Notes: generated by a model not told the origin, from the letters alone. A DNA stretch of 64,000 nucleotides from Frankia sp. RB7 (GCA_030403585.1 JAUEPE010000004.1:182668-246667); one strand, 5' to 3'; positions 1-8,368 are shown, numbered from the stretch's first letter. Translations and numbers: made by a program.

Positions 1-314
1 TGCGATCGACAAAGCCAACAAAATGGCTGGAGCACTGATGCGACTCGTCCGGACCACCGGCAACACTCACAACTGGACGCAAGAGCGCGACAATTCCACC
101 ATCCGGGGCAGCGGAAGCGGCGCTGGATGACGACCAGTCTATACCGGCTGAGCGTGCCCGGATGTCACGGCGCGGCAACACCCGAAGGGCAACAGCTGCG
201 GAACCTTGCCTCGCAGGGGAGAGTCGAGCGGAATGGTTAAGAGCGGGGATAGAGATGCAGACAGCTCAGATGGCACAAACTGCATATGCAGACGCGGCAT
301 TGCCAGCTTCTACT
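1..314. other. Window-edge region without a clear gene
   Basis: No complete gene is visible. A frame open from base 2 to a TGA at 125-127 has no start inside the window. Its last residues (AIDKANKMAGALMRLV...) vaguely recall the C-termini of some transposases, but this is too short to name. Longer plus-strand frames here overlap the better supported minus-strand gene that ends at 315. Confidence 0.3.
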
Positions 315-647
315 TTAATCGACCGCGCAGAGCGACGATGCTCCAGTCAGGCGGCTCGCCCGCAAGGCAAAATCCTCGAACGCGGCTACCGCATCGCGCA
401 TGCTATGACAACCGCGACTGTCCAGCGACGCATCAACGCGAAGGTCGAACAGCTCCATCCAGAACAAGGGACTTTCAGGCAAGCCTCCTCCCAGCGTCTC
501 GAACATGCTGATCTCGCAATCCCCGACCCGTTCGAGCGCAACCGTGCGGGAGCCATGGGCGACATAAGGAATTCCGAGCAATCTTCCGTAACCTCGTAAA
601 ATCTTCACGTTTATGGGCGGCGCGGCGCCGTCACTGCTGGACATCAA
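315..647 (-). CDS. Conserved hypothetical protein, 110 aa
   Basis: This is a small soluble protein with no signal peptide or membrane segment. It reads like a real gene: the third codon positions are GC-rich, and the translation has the hydrophobic/acidic balance of a folded domain, for example KILRGYGRLLGIPYVAHG near residues 14-31 and SPLFWMELFDLRVDAS near 59-74. I do not recognise a named domain, and no function is assigned. Two ATG codons in a row at 647 and 644 are possible starts. A plus-strand frame over the same bases (162-599) has an Arg/Ala/Ser-rich composition typical of an antisense shadow. Confidence 0.55.
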   Translation of the reverse strand: MMSSSDGAAPPINVKILRGYGRLLGIPYVAHGSRTVALERVGDCEISMFETLGGGLPESPLFWMELFDLRVDASLDSRGCHSMRDAVAAFEDFALRASRLTGASSLCAVD

Positions 648-873
648 GGCCTTTGGAACTGCTGGGGAAAGGGGCTGCCCTGAGAACAGAAGACCGTTCC
701 GAGGGCAGACAACCGATTTAAGTCACGCGGCACCCGCTTTCTTGTTATCGTGAGCCAATTATTTGATTTTCCATGCCGCGCGCGATCCGCGAGCCAAGGG
801 ACTCAAAGGGTGCCCGCGGGCTACGACGAAAGGGTTCGGCGTGCCGGCTGCCCATTCGCCCCATCTGGAAACC

Positions 874-1932
874 ATGCCCAGTGCCACCGGCGGAATCGCG
901 CGCCTGGTTTGGGCACGCCTGCTGGACGCCGGCGTTCGCGCGGACGGCTTGCTGTCAAAAGCCGGAGTGACCCTCGCCCAGATCGAAGACCGCAAGGCGC
1001 GCGTGAGCGTCGAAAGCCAGATGAGATTTCTGGAGCTCGCCGCCGAGGCCCTGCACGACGACGCCCTCGGATTCCATTTGGCGCTGGACTTCGACCTGCG
1101 TGAAATCGGCCTGCTCTACTACGTCGCGGCGTCCTCCGGGACTGTCGCCGATGCCCTGGTCAAGGCCGAACGCTACTGCCATCTCGCCAATGAGGGGATT
1201 TCGCTGCGATTTGCCGCAAAGGACATGGCGATCACGCTGAGATATGTCGGCGTGGAGCGACGATCGGATCGGCACCAGATCGAATTCTGGCTCACCTCGA
1301 TCATTCGCATGAACCGCGTCCTGACAAATCGACGCCTGGTGCCGAGCCGGATCAAGGTCGCCCATCACCGTCGAACGACGCCCGCCGAGGTCAGGTCGTT
1401 CCTGGGTTGCGAGATCGAGTTCGGGTCGGATATCGACGAGATCGTTTTCCCTCGCCCCGTGGGGCTGATGCCGATCGAGAGTGCCGATCACCATTTGAAC
1501 GATCTGCTGGTGACATTCTGCGAGGAGGCGCTTGCACATCGGAAGCCTGGTGGCGTTTCGCTCAGATCGAGCGTCGAGAATGCCATTGCGCCACTGCTTC
1601 CGCATCGCGAGGCTCGGGCCGAGGAGATTGCGCGCCGGCTCGGCATGAGCCACCGCACATTGGCGCGGCGCCTCGCCTCGGAAGGGCTGACCTTCACCGG
1701 CATTCTCGACGAGTTGAAGATCGACCTCGCCAAGAGCTATTTGAAGAAGGACGACTTGCCGATTTCGCAAACGGCCTGGCTGCTCGGCTACGGCGAAGTC
1801 AGCGCCTTCACCCACGCCTTCAGGCGCTGGACCGAAATGACGCCGCGGCAATGGCGTGCCGCGAACGATCCCAAGCGCGCCGGTGACGTCAACGATACTC
1901 GCCCTCGCGCAAAGAGCGCACGGGCAAGGTAG
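874..1932 (+). CDS. AraC family transcriptional regulator (OruR-like)
   Basis: This is a DNA-binding regulator of the AraC subfamily that carries an N-terminal arabinose-binding-like (OruR type) domain over roughly the first 200 residues. The C-terminal 100 residues hold two helix-turn-helix motifs: the first around EEIARRLGMSHRTLARRLAS, the second around ISQTAWLLGYGEVSAFTHAFRRW, followed by the usual PxQWR signature (TPRQWRA). The start is placed at ATG 874 because MPSATGGIARL matches the expected N-terminus; GTG 841 and a codon at 763 are in-frame alternatives. The gene stands alone, followed by a 450-base repeat-filled gap, so its target is not evident. Members of this subfamily often control amino acid or lipid catabolic genes, but that is only family knowledge. 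Confidence 0.85.
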   Translation: MPSATGGIARLVWARLLDAGVRADGLLSKAGVTLAQIEDRKARVSVESQMRFLELAAEALHDDALGFHLALDFDLREIGLLYYVAASSGTVADALVKAERYCHLANEGISLRFAAKDMAITLRYVGVERRSDRHQIEFWLTSIIRMNRVLTNRRLVPSRIKVAHHRRTTPAEVRSFLGCEIEFGSDIDEIVFPRPVGLMPIESADHHLNDLLVTFCEEALAHRKPGGVSLRSSVENAIAPLLPHREARAEEIARRLGMSHRTLARRLASEGLTFTGILDELKIDLAKSYLKKDDLPISQTAWLLGYGEVSAFTHAFRRWTEMTPRQWRAANDPKRAGDVNDTRPRAKSARAR

Positions 1933-1983
1933 AGCGTGATGGGTTGAGCCCGAATAAAAATTCGACCAGCCGCGGTGCTCTCT

Positions 1984-2237
1984 CCGTTCCCCTCCCCCTT
2001 GCGGGCAGGGCAATCGCATATGACGACATGGCTACGCCCGAGCAAGCGCCTCGTCCTTCGAGACGACCGCTTCGCGGTCTCCTCAGGATGAGGCTCAGTT
2101 GCACCAGTACCCGGTGAAGCGACTGCCGCAAACTCCGCCCTCATCCTGAGGGCCCGCCGAAGGCGGGCGTCTCGAAGGATGGCCGCGGGGAAGCCGCTCT
2201 CATATGCGATTCCCCTGCCCGCAAGGGGGAGGGAACG
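1984..2237. repeat. Large nested inverted repeat, arms about 105 bp
   Basis: Bases 1984-2100 are imperfectly repeated in inverted orientation at 2130-2237, leaving about 30 bases between the arms. The outer parts (CCTCCCCCTTGCGGGCAGGG then AATCGCATATGA) match almost exactly. The inner parts share CCTTCGAGACG...CTCAGGATGAGG, and each carries its own small hairpin (GACCGC/GCGGTC in the left arm, GCCCGCC/GGCGGGC in the right). It looks like two head-to-head copies of a dispersed rhizobial palindromic element. The rest of the gap (1933-2384) shows no gene. Confidence 0.8.
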
Positions 2238-2384
2238 CACCGACGTCGGGGCGCCAGGCAAGTCTTATCCTATGACGCTCTAGTCCCGGTGGTAATGCCA
2301 AAGCGTCCCGATGCGGCCGGACATGACGCAAGATGGTGCCCCGTTTCGAGATGAGAGTTTGCAACTCTCAGGCCGATGCACCCC

Positions 2385-2870
2385 TCACCTCTCCACCGGC
2401 ACCCCCGCCCCGCGATGATACCGGCTGGAAAAAAACACCAGCGGCGTGGTATCGCGATGATCGCAGCTGGAGACTTCAGCGATGATCAGCGTGTGGTCGC
2501 TGACATCGACGTGGCGCGTGACCTCGCAGGCGAACCAGGCGATGCAGCCGGCGAGGTGAGGCAGGCCGTCGACGATGTCGTAGTCAGGACTGGCGCCGGT
2601 GTTCGGCTGGCTCGCGAAATGCCGCGACAGGTCGCGGCCGTGATCCGGGAGGACGTTGACGCAATAGCGCCCCGTGGCCGAGATCGCGCGATGCATCCGA
2701 CCGGGCATGACCGAGACCAGCACGGTCGGCGGCGACAGGCTGACGGTGACGAAGCTGTTCGCGGTCATGCCGCAGACGCGGCCGTGCTCGTCCAGCGCGG
2801 TGAGCACCGCGACGCCGGTCGCGAAACGCGACGCGGCTTCGCGGAATGACGCCGGATTGGCGCGCGTCAT
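2385..2870 (-). CDS. Flavin reductase, StyB-like partner of the monooxygenase
   Basis: This is a short-chain flavin reductase of the flavin_Reduct (HpaC/StyB) family, which uses NAD(P)H to make free reduced FAD for a partner oxygenase. Family features are the N-terminal FREAASRFATGVAVLTA, then GMTANSFVTVSLSPPTVLVSV and the closing LVFFSSRYHRG. It lies just downstream of the StyA-like gene on the same strand with a gap of at most about 25 bases, so both are probably one transcript and one two-component enzyme. ATG 2870 is chosen because GGAG sits seven bases upstream; ATG 2888 is a longer alternative with a poorly spaced site. Confidence 0.87.
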   Translation of the reverse strand: MTRANPASFREAASRFATGVAVLTALDEHGRVCGMTANSFVTVSLSPPTVLVSVMPGRMHRAISATGRYCVNVLPDHGRDLSRHFASQPNTGASPDYDIVDGLPHLAGCIAWFACEVTRHVDVSDHTLIIAEVSSCDHRDTTPLVFFSSRYHRGAGVPVER

Positions 2871-2894
2871 GTCAGTCTCCGCCCGCATCGATCC

Positions 2895-4145
2895 TCACGC
2901 AATCGCCCTGACCGGCTCTGACGGTGCTGACATGCGTTCGATCCAGGCCTGGATACGCTGCGGCGTCGAGATGCGGTCCCACTGGCGATCGGGGTAGTTG
3001 AAGTTCTCGGTAAACTCGTTGGCCAATGCCGGGTTCTGGCTCATCGCACCGATCAGCATGCCCAGCGCCTCCGTCGGCGGCTGCAGCATGACGTTGGTCC
3101 AGCGCGAGGCCGCCAGCACGCGGTCCTGCCGCTTCAGATCGATCTTCTCGCACAGGCGCGCGTCGAGCGCGTCGGCGTTGACGATCTCCTCGCCGAGCAC
3201 GAAGGCCGCATAGGAGGCGACATTGGCGCCTTGCCCCATCATGGGATCGACGATGGCATGGACGTCGCCAAGCGCGATGGCGCATTTGCCGTCGTCGAAC
3301 TCGACCATCGTGTTGCGCACCGTCGGGACCACGCCGCCCTGCAGCAGATCCTGCGGCTGCGCCAGATCGAACCGCGCGGTGTCGATGCGGTCGTAGGTGG
3401 TCGGGTGATGCTTCTCCAGCTTGCCCAGCAGCACTTTCAAAAAGTGCTTCGGGTTGTCGTCGTAGCTGATCGTCGCCAGCTCATCCATGTCACCGCCCGG
3501 CACGTTCTCCATCAGCAGCGCGTTGGCGATGCCGCCGAAGGTGATGGTCGGGATCACGATCATCTCGCCATGACCGGGCGAGACCGAAAGCGTGACGTTC
3601 ATCGGGTCGGGCTGTCGCACGCCGGTGTAGAGCCCGACGCACAGGCGCCGTTGCGGCTGCGAGTAAGGCGTGTGCTCCGGCCGGTAGGTGAAGAGCTGGC
3701 CGAGTGGCCCCTTGCCGGTCGAGACGACCAAGAGATCGAAGCGGGCGACCAGCGGACGGATGTCGCGCTCCTCGATGCGGCGATACTCGATCTTGCCGCC
3801 GCGCTTGGTGAAGTCCTGCATCAGCGCAGGGAGATAAATCCGGTAGTCGACGGCGCGGCTCGCTTTCGAGAAGTCGCCGCGAAAGCTCAGCGGCTGCGGA
3901 AAATTGAAGACGTGATCGTGGTAATAATAATGATCCTTCGGATCGGTCCAGTGATTGACGCCGAGATAGTCCTCGCGCGCGATCGTCACGTGGTGATGCG
4001 CCACCGTGTTGAGCAGCCGGATATCGCGATAGTCCTCCGGCGGCCGGTCTGTGATGACAGTGGCGTCCACGCCGTGCTTCTGCAGGTAAAGCGCGAGATG
4101 CAGACCGGCGATTCCGGCGCCGACGATTCCGATGTTGCGTGCCAT
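2895..4145 (-). CDS. Styrene monooxygenase oxygenase subunit, StyA-like
   Basis: This is a group E FAD-dependent monooxygenase that epoxidises styrene-type alkenes (or indole) with reduced FAD from StyB. At 416 residues it has the usual StyA length. It opens with the Rossmann motif GIVGAGIAGLHL and then follows StyA closely: TDRPPEDY, RLLNTVAH, SRAVDYRIY, LLVVSTGKG, LCVGLYTG, LQGGVVPT, LGDVHAIVDPMMGQGAN, QDRVLAASRWTN, FTENFNYPDRQWDR. The residues N46, V48, H50, Y73, H76 and S96 are those I recall as marking styrene rather than indole monooxygenases. No styC isomerase or styD dehydrogenase is nearby, so the physiological substrate may differ. It is divergent from a LysR gene. Confidence 0.88.
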   Translation of the reverse strand: MARNIGIVGAGIAGLHLALYLQKHGVDATVITDRPPEDYRDIRLLNTVAHHHVTIAREDYLGVNHWTDPKDHYYYHDHVFNFPQPLSFRGDFSKASRAVDYRIYLPALMQDFTKRGGKIEYRRIEERDIRPLVARFDLLVVSTGKGPLGQLFTYRPEHTPYSQPQRRLCVGLYTGVRQPDPMNVTLSVSPGHGEMIVIPTITFGGIANALLMENVPGGDMDELATISYDDNPKHFLKVLLGKLEKHHPTTYDRIDTARFDLAQPQDLLQGGVVPTVRNTMVEFDDGKCAIALGDVHAIVDPMMGQGANVASYAAFVLGEEIVNADALDARLCEKIDLKRQDRVLAASRWTNVMLQPPTEALGMLIGAMSQNPALANEFTENFNYPDRQWDRISTPQRIQAWIERMSAPSEPVRAIA

Positions 4146-4197
4146 GTCGTCTCCCCCTGTGATTGCTTGTTTTGAGGGAGCCTAACGGCCTGCCGTA

Positions 4198-4248
4198 TTG
4201 CCTGCTACGGAATAAATAGGATATAATTTATTCCAGATCGGAATGAAT
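4198..4248 (+). promoter_or_regulatory. LysR-type operator and promoter between styA and lysR
   Basis: A perfect inverted repeat at 4209-4234 has arms GGAATAAAT and ATTTATTCC, 9 bp each with an 8-base spacer. A third, partly matching half-site, GGAATGAAT, lies at 4240-4248 against the lysR start. TTGCCT (4198-4203) and TATAAT (4222-4227), 18 bases apart, form a plausible lysR promoter whose -10 element lies inside the palindrome, fitting autorepression and control of styAB. The site is seen; the regulation is inferred. Confidence 0.7.
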
Positions 4249-4249
4249 A

Positions 4250-5179
4250 ATGGACCGGATCGATTGCCTGCGCGCCTTCGTTCGCACCCTCGAGGGTGGC
4301 AGCTTCTCGGCGGCGGCCAAAGAGCTCGGCATCGGCCAGCCCGCGATCAGCAAGCGCATCGCGATGCTGGAGAGCGAGTTCGGCACCCAGCTGTTTTCGC
4401 GGACGACGCGGACGCTGAAGCCGACGGCCGAAGCGCACCGCATCTACGATCTCGCGCGGCAGATCCTCGACAGTTTTGATATGGCGCGATCGAGCATCGA
4501 ACAGGCAGCACCCCGGCCGACCGGCACGCTGCGGATCGGCGTGCCGTCGTCGTTCGGACGGCGCTACATGATGCCTGTGATCGCCGAATATGTGCGGCAT
4601 TATCCCGAGGTGCGGGTCGACATCCGCTTCAGCGAGCGGTTCGTCAATCTGGTGGAAGAAGGCATCGAGCTTGCCTTGAGGATTGGAAACCTGGAAGCAA
4701 GCACGCTGGTCGCCCGCCGGCTCGGCACCGTGCAGCGCTATCTGGTGGCGACACCGACCTATCTGCACGGCCGGCCGCTGCCGCGCACGCCTGACGATCT
4801 CGGCTCACACCAGTGCATCGTCTATTCGCGGATGTCGCCGGCGCACCAATGGGCCTTCGAATCCGAGCACGGCCGTCACGTCGCATCGATCAGCGGCCCC
4901 ATCCACGTCGATGATGCCGATGCGATGCAGGAGGCGACGATGCAGCATCTCGGCATCGCCATCCTGCCGGACTGGAATGCCGCGGAGGGCCTGCGCAGCG
5001 GCGAGCTCGAGCATGTGCTTCCGGACTACGCCATCGCCGCCCTGCCCCTGCATGCGGTCTATCCGGAGACGCACTGGATGTCGCTGCGTGCGCGAAGCTT
5101 TCTGGATCTCCTGGTCGAACGCGCCGAGCACTTCGTGCCGGCGTCATCGCATACCCCTGCCGCCGGCGCCGGCGGTTGA
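4250..5179 (+). CDS. LysR family transcriptional regulator
   Basis: This is a 309-residue LysR-type regulator. The winged HTH occupies residues 1-60 (LRAFVRTLEGGSFSAAAKELGIGQPAISKRIAMLESEFG, a classic LysR helix-turn-helix), followed by the substrate-binding-like effector domain starting near TGTLRIGVPSSFGRRYMMP. It belongs to the subgroup that runs divergent from oxidoreductases. It is divergent from styAB with a 104-base gap containing a palindrome that overlaps its own promoter. Downstream, a luciferase-like oxidoreductase follows after 21 bases on the same strand and is probably co-transcribed. The likely role is control of styAB and of that oxidoreductase; the effector cannot be read from sequence. 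Confidence 0.88.
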   Translation: MDRIDCLRAFVRTLEGGSFSAAAKELGIGQPAISKRIAMLESEFGTQLFSRTTRTLKPTAEAHRIYDLARQILDSFDMARSSIEQAAPRPTGTLRIGVPSSFGRRYMMPVIAEYVRHYPEVRVDIRFSERFVNLVEEGIELALRIGNLEASTLVARRLGTVQRYLVATPTYLHGRPLPRTPDDLGSHQCIVYSRMSPAHQWAFESEHGRHVASISGPIHVDDADAMQEATMQHLGIAILPDWNAAEGLRSGELEHVLPDYAIAALPLHAVYPETHWMSLRARSFLDLLVERAEHFVPASSHTPAAGAGG

Positions 5180-5200
5180 CGCCGCCTTTGCCATCATTAA

Positions 5201-6232
5201 ATGACGCCCATGAAAAAACTCGGATTTCTGTCCTTCGGACACTGGACGCCCTCACCGCAATCGCAGACCCGCTCGGCGGCGGACACGCTGCTGCAATCGA
5301 TCGAGCTGGCCGTCGCGGCCGAGCAGCTCGGCCTGGACGGCGCGTATTACCGCGTCCACCATTTCGCGCGCCAACTGGCCTCGCCCTTTCCGCTGCTGGC
5401 CGCTGTTGGTGCCAGGACGAGCACAATCGAGATCGGCACGGCCGTGATCGACATGCGCTACGAAAACCCGCTCTACATGGCGGAGGACGCGGGCTCCGCC
5501 GATCTCATCGCCGGCGGCAAGCTTCAGCTCGGCATCAGCCGCGGCTCGCCCGAGCAGGTGATCGATGGCTGGCGCTATTTTGGTTACCAGCCGGCCGAGG
5601 GCGAGAGCGACGCCGACATGGGCCGGCGCCACACGGAGGTCTTTCTCGACATCCTGCGCGGCGAGGGTTTTGCAAAACCCAATCCGCAACCGATGTTTCC
5701 GAACCCGCCGGGGCTGCTGCGCCTCGAGCCGCATTCCGAAGGCTTGCGCGAACGCATCTGGTGGGGCGCCGGCTCGAACGCGACCGCGGTGTGGGCCGCC
5801 AAACTCGGCATGAATTTGCAGAGCTCGACGCTGAAGAACGACGAGACCGGCGAAGCGTTTCACGTGCAGCAGGCCGCCCAGATCCGCGCCTATCGTGCCG
5901 CGTGGAAGGAAGCCGGCCACAGCCGCGAGCCCCGCGTCTCCGTCAGCCGCAGCATCTTCGCGCTGATCGACGATCGTGATCGCGCCTATTTCGGCGGGGA
6001 ACGCGGCGGCGAAGACCAGATCGGCTTCATCGATCCCCGCACGCGGGCGATCTTCGGGCGGAGCTATGCGGCCGAGCCGGATGCGCTGATCGAGCAGCTG
6101 AAGCAGGATGAGGCGATTGCGGAGGCCGATACGCTGTTGCTGACGATCCCGAACCAGCTGGGTGTGGACTATTGCGCGCATGCGATCGAGGCGATCCTGA
6201 AGCATGTGGCGCCGGCGCTGGGGTGGCGGTGA
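5201..6232 (+). CDS. Luciferase-like (LLM class) flavin-dependent oxidoreductase
   Basis: This is a 343-residue TIM-barrel oxidoreductase of the bacterial luciferase-like monooxygenase superfamily, which uses FMNH2 or F420. Family segments visible are ELAVAAEQLGLDGAYYRVHHF near residues 36-56, the strand with ARTSTIEIGTAVIDMRYENPL, then AEDAGSADLIAGGKLQLGISRGSPEQVIDGW (near 98-128) and the late GAGSNATAVWAAKLGMNL. ATG 5201 or ATG 5210 could be the start. It follows lysR closely and lies near the styB flavin reductase, which could in principle supply reduced flavin to it as well; that is inference. The substrate is unknown. Confidence 0.83.
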   Translation: MTPMKKLGFLSFGHWTPSPQSQTRSAADTLLQSIELAVAAEQLGLDGAYYRVHHFARQLASPFPLLAAVGARTSTIEIGTAVIDMRYENPLYMAEDAGSADLIAGGKLQLGISRGSPEQVIDGWRYFGYQPAEGESDADMGRRHTEVFLDILRGEGFAKPNPQPMFPNPPGLLRLEPHSEGLRERIWWGAGSNATAVWAAKLGMNLQSSTLKNDETGEAFHVQQAAQIRAYRAAWKEAGHSREPRVSVSRSIFALIDDRDRAYFGGERGGEDQIGFIDPRTRAIFGRSYAAEPDALIEQLKQDEAIAEADTLLLTIPNQLGVDYCAHAIEAILKHVAPALGWR

Positions 6233-6259
6233 GATGATTCCGCCAACCCACCGGGCAAG

Positions 6260-6694
6260 TTAGGCTTGCTGCCCCCTGATCTTCGCGAGCCACGCTGCCA
6301 GGCGCGGATGTCTCGTATATCGGCCTTCCAGGCTTGCCAGCTCCTGCTGAAAGACCGGCAGCGAGAGCAGCCTTTCGATATCGGGCTCCCTGATCTTCCA
6401 GATCGCCGGCGGAAAGAAGCCATGCACCTTGAGCTCATAGAGCTCGAAGATCGAATGGATGATCTCGTGCACGGCGCGGCGCTCTTCGGCTGTCAGCTCG
6501 ATGTCGCCGGCAGCTCCCCGTTCGAGGAATGCCGCGACCGGAAGGCGGCGCCGCAGATCGGAGACCCGGTCGGAATATCGCAGGAAGATGTCCGCGCCCA
6601 GGCGCCGATTGTTGGTGTGGAGCGCCGCATAGATCGCGGCCATGCCAACGACGATCGATCCGAGCGTCACGAATCTGAGAATATGGTCGAGCAC
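6260..6694 (-). CDS. Membrane-anchored hypothetical protein, 144 aa
   Basis: There is one N-terminal membrane segment (about residues 6-26, ILRFVTLGSIVVGMAAIYAAL) followed by a cytoplasmic or periplasmic helical domain rich in Arg/Glu (YSDRVSDLRRRLP, SIFELYELKVHGFFPPAIW, LASLEGRYTRHPRLAAWL). The start is a GTG at 6694 supported by a strong AAGGAGG seven bases upstream. I do not recognise a characterised family; single-span proteins of this shape with an R-Y-S-D motif are common, unannotated rhizobial proteins. It converges with the upstream luciferase-like gene and is 77 bases downstream of the next minus-strand gene, without an evident functional link. Confidence 0.7.
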   Translation of the reverse strand: MLDHILRFVTLGSIVVGMAAIYAALHTNNRRLGADIFLRYSDRVSDLRRRLPVAAFLERGAAGDIELTAEERRAVHEIIHSIFELYELKVHGFFPPAIWKIREPDIERLLSLPVFQQELASLEGRYTRHPRLAAWLAKIRGQQA

Positions 6695-6770
6695 GAATCT
6701 GCCTCCTTGCGCAGGGCACCGGAGTGACAGAGATAAACCAGACCGCGGGCCGATAAAATGGGGCCAGGGC

Positions 6771-8090
6771 TCACCCCGTCTTCGTACCGGTGACTACCGC
6801 CAGCGCCTCGACGAGCCGATCGAGATCGGCCTCGTCGGTAAAGAGTGCCGGCGTGACACGGATGCATTGGCCCTTGGCGACGCCGGCGCGGCGCACCGTC
6901 ATGACCTTGTGGCTGTCCCTCAACTTCACCACGGTCGCCTCGTTATCCGCCTTGCTGGTCTTGCCGGCGAGACGGAAGGACGTGATCGCGCCATATGAGC
7001 CGACCTCATCCGGCGCCAGGATCTCGATGTCCTTGAATCCGCGGGCGCGGCTGACCCAATAGTCGCGCAGATAGCGCAGGCGCGCCTGCTTAGCCGGGGC
7101 GCCGATCTGCTGATGCAGCGCGACGGCGGTGGGCACCGTCAGCACCGTGGCGAAATTGACCGTGCCGGTGTGCACCCGGGAGCGGATGTCGGTTTCGGCG
7201 AAATCCTCGTCGCCGAGATCACGGTCGATGTCGGCGAGGCGGTCCTTCCTGATGTAGAGGAAGCCGACGCCCAGCGGCGCGCCGATCCATTTGTGCAGGT
7301 TGAAACCGACGAAATCGGATTCGAGTTCGGTCACGCGGAAGTCGATCTGTCCCCAGGAATGCGCGGCGTCGACGATGGTGTCGATGCCCTTGGCTTTCGC
7401 CATGCGTGCGATCTCGGCGACCGGCATGACGAAGCCGGTGCGATGGCTGACATGGGTCAGCAGAAGAAGCCTGGTCTTCGGGTTCGCCTCGATGGCGCGG
7501 GCATAGGCGTCGAGCACGGCCTGCCGGGTGGCGGGTTCGGGCACGTCGAACTTGACGACGTCGACGCCGCGGCGCGCCTTGAGCGCGTTCATCGCATACT
7601 GCATCGAATCATAATCGAGGTCGGCATAGAGCACGCCGTCGCCCGGCTTCAGCCTGTTGTAGCCGCCGATGAGGAGCTGCAGCGCTTCGGTAGCGCCGCG
7701 GGTGAGCGCGATCTCGTCGGGCGCAGCACCAACCGCTTCCGCCACTTTTGCGCGCACGGCCTCGAAGTCGGCGCCCGCGCGCTGCCGCGCGTAAAACGTG
7801 TTCTGATAGTTGATCATGTCGGACTGGCGGATGAACTCGCGCCGCACCGGCTCGGGCATGATGCCCCAATAGCCATTCTCGAAATTGACGACGTCAGGCG
7901 TCACGGCATAGAGCCCCTTCACCGCCGCCCAATAGGCCTTGTCGGTGGCGATGGCGGCCGCCGTTCCGGTCGGCGGCGGCGGCAAGACTTCGGCGGCAAA
8001 CGCCGGTGCCGCGAGCGACGTGACAGCCGCGGCCGCGAGGCCCCTCAGGATAAACCGGCGGTCGGACGAAATTGTCTCAGTCGGATGCAT
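6771..8090 (-). CDS. Tat-exported PLP-dependent aminotransferase class V-fold enzyme
   Basis: This is a 439-residue protein of the isopenicillin-N epimerase/cysteine desulfurase-like fold. The N-terminus carries a twin-arginine signal (SDRRFILRG, then a hydrophobic run and APAFA). The PLP site is recognisable: IALTRGATEALQLLIGG, VDAAHSWGQIDF, and the Schiff-base lysine in NLHKWIGAPLGVGFLY. The start at ATG 8090 has GGAGAGG eight bases upstream; an upstream extension to 8195 lacks such a site and would bury the signal peptide. An exported PLP enzyme is unusual because folding and cofactor loading must precede Tat export. The reaction is unknown; epimerase, lyase or desulfurase activities are all possible. 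Confidence 0.85.
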   Translation of the reverse strand: MHPTETISSDRRFILRGLAAAAVTSLAAPAFAAEVLPPPPTGTAAAIATDKAYWAAVKGLYAVTPDVVNFENGYWGIMPEPVRREFIRQSDMINYQNTFYARQRAGADFEAVRAKVAEAVGAAPDEIALTRGATEALQLLIGGYNRLKPGDGVLYADLDYDSMQYAMNALKARRGVDVVKFDVPEPATRQAVLDAYARAIEANPKTRLLLLTHVSHRTGFVMPVAEIARMAKAKGIDTIVDAAHSWGQIDFRVTELESDFVGFNLHKWIGAPLGVGFLYIRKDRLADIDRDLGDEDFAETDIRSRVHTGTVNFATVLTVPTAVALHQQIGAPAKQARLRYLRDYWVSRARGFKDIEILAPDEVGSYGAITSFRLAGKTSKADNEATVVKLRDSHKVMTVRRAGVAKGQCIRVTPALFTDEADLDRLVEALAVVTGTKTG

Positions 8091-8284
8091 GTCAGCCTCT
8101 CCATTGCGCGGCGAATGGAGCCGCAATCCATAGAGCGCGAATGACACGCCGGTGACAGTTCGATGATGCGGTCTTGTCCGCTCACCCGCCTTCACGCTCG
8201 CATCGATCAGCAGCTTCGCGGCCGCGAGTGCCGACTGCGCCGGGCCGTCTTCGGATTGCTGCCGGCTTCATGCGCTCGTCGCAA

Positions 8285-8368
8285 GGCGATTATCTGCAGG
8301 CCTTCATGATCGCAGGCGCAACCGGCATCATAGCTGCCGTGCTGTCGTTGATGATCGGACGGCGGCCG
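8285..8368 (+). pseudogene. Remnant of a membrane transporter C-terminus (copy 1)
   Basis: The reading frame encodes GDYLQAFMIAGATGIIAA followed by VLSLMIGRRP, a single hydrophobic helix ending in arginines, like the last membrane segment of a major facilitator transporter. A second, better preserved copy is at 10671-10781, in the same orientation on the other side of the chemoreceptor gene. There is no stop or gene body that would make this copy functional. The identity as an MFS tail is inferred from the pattern. Confidence 0.5.

Noticed and set aside
2..127. Possible transposase C-terminus
   Set aside because: Only about 40 codons, cut by the window edge, with no distinctive motif.
162..599. 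Plus-strand 145-codon frame at the left edge
   Set aside because: It overlaps the minus-strand frame 315-647, which has a better composition; no ribosome site or family match.
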